This document shows, one piece after another, positions 5,686 to 8,213 of a DNA stretch of 8,213 nt; the first letter of the stretch is position 1; every line of letters begins with the position of its first letter. A model generated the notes under the pieces. The model did not search any database. It was not told the DNA's origin and was given only the letters and a program-made list of their open reading frames with translations. The translations under genes were made by a program, and so were the position numbers. Source of the stretch: Bacillota bacterium (lineage in GTDB: Bacteria > Bacillota_H > UBA994 > UBA5500); contig JAAYGE010000058.1 of assembly GCA_012727835.1 (NCBI GenBank), forward strand, positions 1 through 8,213. Direction: 5' to 3'.

Positions 5686-6918
5686 TTAAGCCTTTATAAT
5701 GGCCAGGGTGCAGTTGTGGCCGCCGAAACCTAGGGAATTGGAGAGCGCTGCCCGAATGGGTAGAGGTCGTCCCTGATTGGCTACGTAATTTAGATCGCAA
5801 TCGGGGTCTTTTGTTTGTAGATTGATAGTTGGGTGCACAAATCCTTCTTTGAGGGACAGGACTGTTACGGCCAATTCCACGGCTCCGGCCGCTCCTAGTA
5901 AATGGCCGAGCATCGACTTAGTGGAATTGACCACCAGGCGTTCCCCATCGGCCTGAAAAACTTGGCGGATGGCCAGTGTTTCTAGCCGATCATTCATGGG
6001 GGTGGAGGTGCCATGGGCATTGATATAGTCAATGTTGCTAGGCTCCAGCCCCGCATCGGCTAGGGCTAGCCGCATAGCCCGGATAGCACCTTTAGCCTCC
6101 GGATGGGGTGCTGTCATGTGATTAGCGTCGTTGGTGACTCCATAGCCAACCAATTGGGCGTAGGCACTACCACCGCGCCGCACCAGATGCTCTTCCGTTT
6201 CCAGCACCAGCACCGCCGCGCCTTCGCCCATGACAAAGCCATCGCGTTCCGCATCAAAGGGGCGGCTGGCCCCCTGGGGATCATCGTTGCGAGTACTTAA
6301 GGCTCGCAAGGCGCAAAATCCCGCTAGCGAGATAGGATTAATAGATGCCTCGGTGCCGCCCGCCAACACGATGTCGGCCTCGCCCCTTTGCAGGCAGCGT
6401 AGGGCTTCGCCGATGGCCTGTCCGCCGCTGGCGCAGGCCGATACCACGTTGTTGGCCGCACCACAAAATCCGTAGCGAATGGCTACTTGGCCGGCGGCCA
6501 TATTGCCAATCATCATGGGTACCAGGAAGGGGCTTACTTTACTGGGCCCCTTGGCCTGCAGCACCTGATGCTGCTCGGTCAGGGTTTCGAGGCCACCGAT
6601 ACCGGAGCTGATATAGATGCTTGCCCGCTCCTTATCGATCTTTTCTAGGTCAAGTCGGCTATCCTGCAGGGCCAATTCTGCTGCTGCCACAGCGAATTGT
6701 ACAAAGCGATCGCTGCGTTTGGCTTCTTTTCTATCCATAAAATCCTTTGGATCAAATGCGGTAATTTCCGCTGCGATCCGTGTCGGGTAATCGGTTGTAT
6801 CGAAGCGGGTAATCGGCCCCACAGCCGATACACCGTCTTTCAACCTAGACCAAACGCCTTCCTTGTCGAGACCAAGAGGAGTAACCAAGCCAATCCCAGT
6901 AATATAAACTCGTTGCAT
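5686..6918 (-). CDS. fabF: 3-oxoacyl-[acyl-carrier-protein] synthase II (FabF)
   Basis: Condenses malonyl-ACP with a growing acyl-ACP, the elongation step of type II fatty acid synthesis in the cytoplasm. The 410 residues match the usual ~410-415. It begins [16 protein letters not shown]. The catalytic triad is present: Cys162 in SACASGG, His302 in NAHGTSTP and His339 in KSMLGH, followed by LLGAAGAVE; the C-terminal glycine loop is NSLGFGGHN (394-402). The start at 6918 (ATG) has AAGGGGAGG directly upstream with a short three-base gap; a TTG at 6933 in the same frame would add five residues inside that site. It is last in fabD-fabG-acpP-fabF and its first 74 bases are overlapped by the acpP reading frame. 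No lesions are seen, unlike its neighbours. Confidence 0.95.
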   Translation of the reverse strand: MQRVYITGIGLVTPLGLDKEGVWSRLKDGVSAVGPITRFDTTDYPTRIAAEITAFDPKDFMDRKEAKRSDRFVQFAVAAAELALQDSRLDLEKIDKERASIYISSGIGGLETLTEQHQVLQAKGPSKVSPFLVPMMIGNMAAGQVAIRYGFCGAANNVVSACASGGQAIGEALRCLQRGEADIVLAGGTEASINPISLAGFCALRALSTRNDDPQGASRPFDAERDGFVMGEGAAVLVLETEEHLVRRGGSAYAQLVGYGVTNDANHMTAPHPEAKGAIRAMRLALADAGLEPSNIDYINAHGTSTPMNDRLETLAIRQVFQADGERLVVNSTKSMLGHLLGAAGAVELAVTVLSLKEGFVHPTINLQTKDPDCDLNYVANQGRPLPIRAALSNSLGFGGHNCTLAIIKA

Positions 6919-7147
6919 GTGCCTCCCCTTCAATATAGTTGACCACGTCTTGTACGGTGGAGATATGTTCCATCTCCTCTTCCGCTATCTTTAAGCCGAA
7001 GACTTCTTCCAATTCCATGACCAGCTCAACCATGTCCAGGGAGTCGGCTCCCAGGTCATCTGTAACTCTTGCCTCGGCCGTTACTTCAGCCACTTCCAGT
7101 CCCAACTGTTCGGCAATGATCTCTTTTACCTTTTCGATGGTGTTCAA
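6845..7147 (-). CDS. acpP: Acyl carrier protein with unusual C-terminal run-on
   Basis: Small acidic carrier whose phosphopantetheine arm holds the acyl chain during fatty acid synthesis. The core is typical: [11 protein letters not shown], then [19 protein letters not shown] with the modified serine in DSL (Ser36 from the TTG start), and [14 protein letters not shown]. ACPs normally end within a few residues of NYI at about 75-80 residues. Here the frame stays open for about 25 more codons ([19 protein letters not shown] and on), overlapping fabF by 74 bases, to a total of 100 residues. This tail is aromatic and basic, unlike an ACP. One additional T at about 6930 would place TGA right after NYI, so a one-base deletion or sequence error is a simple explanation. 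The start is TTG at 7147, eight bases after GGAGG; the GTG at 7156 lies within the ribosome binding site itself. Confidence 0.88.
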   Translation of the reverse strand: MNTIEKVKEIIAEQLGLEVAEVTAEARVTDDLGADSLDMVELVMELEEVFGLKIAEEEMEHISTVQDVVNYIEGEAHATSLYYWDWLGYSSWSRQGRRLV

Positions 7148-7153
7148 TGTTTT

Positions 7154-7163
7154 CACCTCCTTT
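7154..7163 (-). promoter_or_regulatory. Ribosome binding site that fixes the acpP start
   Basis: AAAGGAGGTG on the minus strand is a near-perfect complement to the 16S rRNA end. Its last three bases are the GTG that a longest-frame call would use as start. Correct spacing points instead to the TTG at 7147. Confidence 0.8.
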
Positions 7164-7170
7164 CAGTGGC

Positions 7171-7920
7171 CTAAGGCATAAGCAAGCCGCAATTGACATT
7201 GAGTACTTGCCCGGTAATGTAATCGGCTTTGTCCCCGGCGAGAAAGCCAACGGCCAGGGCCACATCTCGAGGGGAGCCTGCCCGCCCTAGGGGTACCTGG
7301 GCAATGAAGGCTTCCCGCTGCTCAGGAGTGAGGCTGCGCGTGAGCCCGGCGTCGATGAAGCCAGGGGCTACCGCATTGACGGTTATTTGACGAGCCGCTA
7401 ATTCGCGGGCCGCCGTCTTAGTAAGGCCGATAAGAGCCGCCTTGGACGCCGCATAATTGGCCTGACCATAAGTACCCTGTTGGCCGGCAACGGAAGCGAT
7501 ATTGATAATGCGACCATAGCGCTGACGCATCATCATCTTGGCAGCGTGCTGCGTGCAAAGAAAGGCCGCCTTTAAGTTAATGTCCAATACCTGTTCAAAA
7601 TCGTCCTGGCTCATGCGAACCAGTAGTTGATCTTTATTCAATCCCGCATTGTTAACGAGCACATCTAAACGACCAAAGGTTTCTTTTATACGGGAGAACA
7701 TGTGGGCGATTTGTTCCACGTCTGTCAGTTCGGCAGTTATTGGTAAGTAGGTGCCGCCATAGTGGGATAGCTCAAAAGCCAATTACTGGGCTTTATCCAG
7801 CCCCTTAGCGCCACGGCAGTGGAGAGCCACGTCGAAGCCGGCGGCAGCCAGCTCGTCGCTAATGGCTGTTCCTAAGGAATCGGTTGAGCCGGTTACGAGG
7901 GCAACACGTCGTTCCTGCAA
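7171..7920 (-). pseudogene. fabG: 3-oxoacyl-[acyl-carrier-protein] reductase (FabG), interrupted by an in-frame stop
   Basis: FabG reduces 3-oxoacyl-ACP with NADPH in the fatty acid cycle. Reading through, the frame is 249 codons, the usual FabG length, from TTG 7920 (GGAGGTGG on the minus strand, 7933-7926, as ribosome binding site) to TAG 7171. Codon 46 (7785-7783) is TAA, in DKAQ-stop-LAFEL; a CAA at this place would restore the frame, so it can be a single C-to-T change. The rest is well conserved: LVNNAG, the active-site Asn115 (DINLK), Ser143 (NIASVAG), Tyr156 and Lys160 (YAASK), then NAVAPGF. The N-terminal nucleotide loop is TGSTDSLG rather than the usual TGxxxGIG, so a second key glycine is replaced by Ser. 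Re-initiation at TTG 7782 would lack the first Rossmann strand and its glycine loop. It is either a pseudogene or a base error; the glycine change favours real decay or divergence. Confidence 0.85.
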
Positions 7921-8213
7921 CTAATCCACCTCCAAATCTATACGAATCCGCTCAGCCACCGAGGAAATTTGCTCTGCCGTGCTGGCCTGATATACGGTGG
8001 CACCGCGCCCTATTTTCTTCACCATGCCCCCAGGCTGGAGCCGGGACCCACCTCCAGGAAGTGGGTAAAGCCCTCGGCCAGCAGGCGTTCCACGCCTCGC
8101 GCAAATTCGATGGGTTGGCATACTTGTCGGATGAGCAGTTCTTGCATTTGTTCTACCGACCGATACACACTGGCATCCACGTTGCTGATTACCGTCATAG
8201 TGGGCACTTGCCA
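7921..8213 (-). pseudogene. fabD: Malonyl CoA-ACP transacylase (FabD), C-terminal part, frameshifted
   Basis: FabD loads malonate onto ACP. Only the last ~100 codons are in the window; the gene continues past 8213, so no start is visible. The first frame reads VPTMTVISNVDASVY, LLIRQVCQPIEFARGVERLL and FLEVGPGSSLG, all family-typical, then hits TGA at 8019. The family sequence continues in the neighbouring frame as GMVKKIGRGATVYQAS to TAG 7921-7923. The switch falls in a run of five G on the minus strand (plus 8028-8032, CCCCC); six would keep the frame and give SLGGMVKK. The stop is immediately followed by the fabG start at 7920. Because the shift is in the last ~35 residues, after the catalytic region, a truncated protein might keep partial activity. 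Confidence 0.83.

Noticed and set aside
6103..6611. Several overlapping plus-strand frames opposite fabF
   Set aside because: Shadow frames of a well-conserved gene; compositions are biased and no start signals are present.
7783..7785. TAA in fabG as evidence of an alternative genetic code
   Set aside because: TAA ends the amidohydrolase, MATE, deoD and fabF genes here, so reassignment to Gln is not credible.
1..8213. CRISPR array, tRNA, rRNA, insertion sequence or phage genes
   Set aside because: I saw no regularly spaced repeats, cloverleaf or rRNA-like sequence, transposase frame or phage motif in the window.

Overview
The window looks like the chromosome of a low-to-mid GC Firmicute, probably of the Clostridia/Peptococcaceae type. 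The reasons are strong GGAGG-type ribosome binding sites, frequent TTG starts, a classical T-box riboswitch, the fabD-fabG-acpP-fabF gene order and many simple hairpin terminators. The lineage is an inference; no rRNA or other marker is present.

Left part (1-3902): a plus-strand D-aminoacylase-type amidohydrolase enters from the left edge. It converges on a minus-strand MATE-family exporter, with a bidirectional terminator between them. The exporter and a purine nucleoside phosphorylase (deoD) are divergently transcribed from a short AT-rich region. That region carries a recognisable promoter for each gene and a tandem/inverted TAACTA repeat next to the deoD -35. A GNAT acetyltransferase follows deoD by 20 bases and probably shares its transcript.

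Middle part (4480-5610): the most unusual region. A promoter on the minus strand drives a long leader with the marks of a tyrosine-specific T-box riboswitch: specifier UAC, T-box sequence, antiterminator and intrinsic terminator. The only gene behind it is the N-terminal ~40% of a tyrosine phenol-lyase/tryptophanase family enzyme. It stops just before a terminator-bearing element, part of which also occurs near position 1540. The regulator therefore appears to have outlived its target gene.

Right part (5611-8213): a minus-strand type II fatty-acid synthesis operon, fabD (partial)-fabG-acpP-fabF, ending in a terminator. Three of the four genes carry a reading-frame irregularity: fabD has a one-base frameshift in a G run, fabG has an in-frame TAA at codon 46, and acpP runs past its normal end and overlaps fabF. 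fabF itself looks intact. Either the operon is decaying (perhaps a second copy) or this stretch contains base-level sequence errors. The window alone cannot decide which.
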